Positions 63,380-64,000 of a stretch of 64,000 nt of DNA are shown in pieces (position 1 is the stretch's first letter; each line of letters opens with the position of its first letter). Origin of the DNA: Streptomyces sp. NBC_01481 (lineage in GTDB: Bacteria > Actinomycetota > Actinomycetes > Streptomycetales > Streptomycetaceae); assembly GCF_026339995.1 (NCBI RefSeq), contig NZ_JAPEPT010000008.1:1-64000 (forward strand), given 5' to 3'. The notes beneath the pieces are model-generated. The model was not told the origin of the DNA. It was given only the letters and a program-made list of their open reading frames with translations, and did not search any database. Position numbers and translations under genes: made by a program.

Positions 63380-64000
63380 ATGACGTCCACGGTGCCCACC
63401 ACTGCTGTCCAGCACACCGACGAGCAGCCGCCGATCACCATGTTCGGTCCGGACTTCCCTTACGCGTACGACGATTTCCTCGCCCACCCGGCGGGCCTGG
63501 GCCAGATACCCGCGACCGAGCACGGCACCGAGGTCGCCGTCATCGGCGGCGGGCTCTCCGGCATCGTCGCCGCGTACGAGCTGATGAAGATGGGCCTCAA
63601 GCCGGTCGTCTACGAGGCGGACCAGATCGGCGGCCGGCTGCGCACCGTCGGCTTCGAGGGCACCGGCACCAACGAGCTGTCGGCCGAGATGGGCGCGATG
63701 CGCTTCCCGCCCTCCTCCACCGCGCTGCAGCACTACATCGACCTGGTCGGTCTGACCACGCAGCCCTTCCCCAACCCCCTTGCGCCGAGCACCCCGTCGA
63801 CCGTCGTCGACCTCAAGGGCGAGTCCCACTACGCCGAGACCATCGACGACCTGCCGCAGGTCTACCGCGATGTGATGGAGGCCTGGAACGCCTGTCTGGA
63901 GGAGGGCGCCGACTTCTCCGACATGAACCGCGCCATGCGGGAGCGCGATGTGCCGCGCATCCGCGAGATCTGGGCGAAGCTGGTCGAGAAGCTCGACAAC
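63380..64000 (+). CDS. davB: Flavin monoamine oxidase family protein, probable L-lysine 2-monooxygenase (DavB-like), cut by window end
   Basis: The first 207 residues are visible. The FAD-binding site is VAVIGGGLSGIVAAYEL (GGGLSG at 56-61), with Glu79 for the ribose and GGRLRT at 84-89. The N-terminal block ITMFGPDFPYAYDDFLAHP and later MGAMRFPPSSTA and RAMRERDVPRIREIW match P. putida DavB as I remember it. DavB turns lysine into 5-aminovaleramide, the substrate of DavA. AAGGAG at 63364-63369 precedes the ATG at 63380. The C-terminal substrate domain is outside the window. Confidence 0.8.
   Translation, partial: MTSTVPTTAVQHTDEQPPITMFGPDFPYAYDDFLAHPAGLGQIPATEHGTEVAVIGGGLSGIVAAYELMKMGLKPVVYEADQIGGRLRTVGFEGTGTNELSAEMGAMRFPPSSTALQHYIDLVGLTTQPFPNPLAPSTPSTVVDLKGESHYAETIDDLPQVYRDVMEAWNACLEEGADFSDMNRAMRERDVPRIREIWAKLVEKLDN

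Overview
The window is chromosomal DNA of a Streptomyces or a very close relative. It has high GC throughout, GTG and TTG starts are common, and many genes overlap by 1-8 bases. Gene content and order match the Streptomyces core: bldD, sIHF, a DmdR-type iron box, a SigB/SigF-family sigma factor and a conservon. There are no rRNA or tRNA genes, CRISPR arrays, prophages or transposase genes. It is mostly housekeeping core with a small accessory-looking segment at the right end.

Layout. 1-7.6 kb: a DUF349 protein (cut by the window edge), a membrane-anchored cyclophilin, a metallo-beta-lactamase-fold hydrolase, hisS, then a leftward operon encoding an ABC-2 exporter plus a NarL-type two-component system. 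7.7-15.4 kb: VKOR, rarA, a DUF2470 gene sharing an iron box with rpsD, two small proteins, alaS and ruvX. 15.4-21.4 kb: mltG with a 27-residue poly-glutamine run, then aroE-aroC-aroK-aroB-aroQ, which covers five steps of the shikimate pathway. 21.5-25.5 kb: a proline-rich P-loop protein, an M24-fold protein with altered metal ligands, efp, nusB and the developmental regulator bldD. 25.6-35.7 kb: the pyrimidine operon pyrR-pyrB-pyrC-(membrane protein)-carA-carB-pyrD-pyrF, headed by an RNA hairpin that matches a PyrR-binding site and overlaps the pyrR ribosome binding site. 36-42.3 kb: sIHF, gmk, rpoZ, coaBC, metK and a priA without helicase motifs. 42.4-54.1 kb: a small HTH protein, fmt, rsmB, an orphan branched-chain amino acid binding lipoprotein, a CapA-like protein, an MMPL exporter, rpe, a SorC-type regulator and guaB1. 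54.1-60.1 kb: a 193-bp MITE-like element, a SigF-type sigma factor, a convergent RsbW-like protein, an SGNH hydrolase and a three-gene conservon without its GTPase. 60.1-64 kb: a cationic amino acid permease, an Lrp/AsnC regulator, and homologues of DavA and DavB (DavB truncated by the window end).

Most interesting signal. The last 4 kb looks like a self-contained lysine-use regulon. The two intergenic regions in front of the permease-lrp pair and the davAB pair each carry three copies of an RCGCAAYG-like box. The spacing is nearly identical (30/21 and 31/22 bp), and in both cases the third box starts exactly 16 bp before a recognisable -35 hexamer. This points to helically phased binding of the encoded Lrp protein at both promoters. 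Other leads are the iron box beside rpsD, the MITE-like element and its solo ends at gene 3' ends, the M24 protein with substituted metal ligands beside efp, the membrane protein embedded in the pyr operon, and the conservon lacking cvnD.
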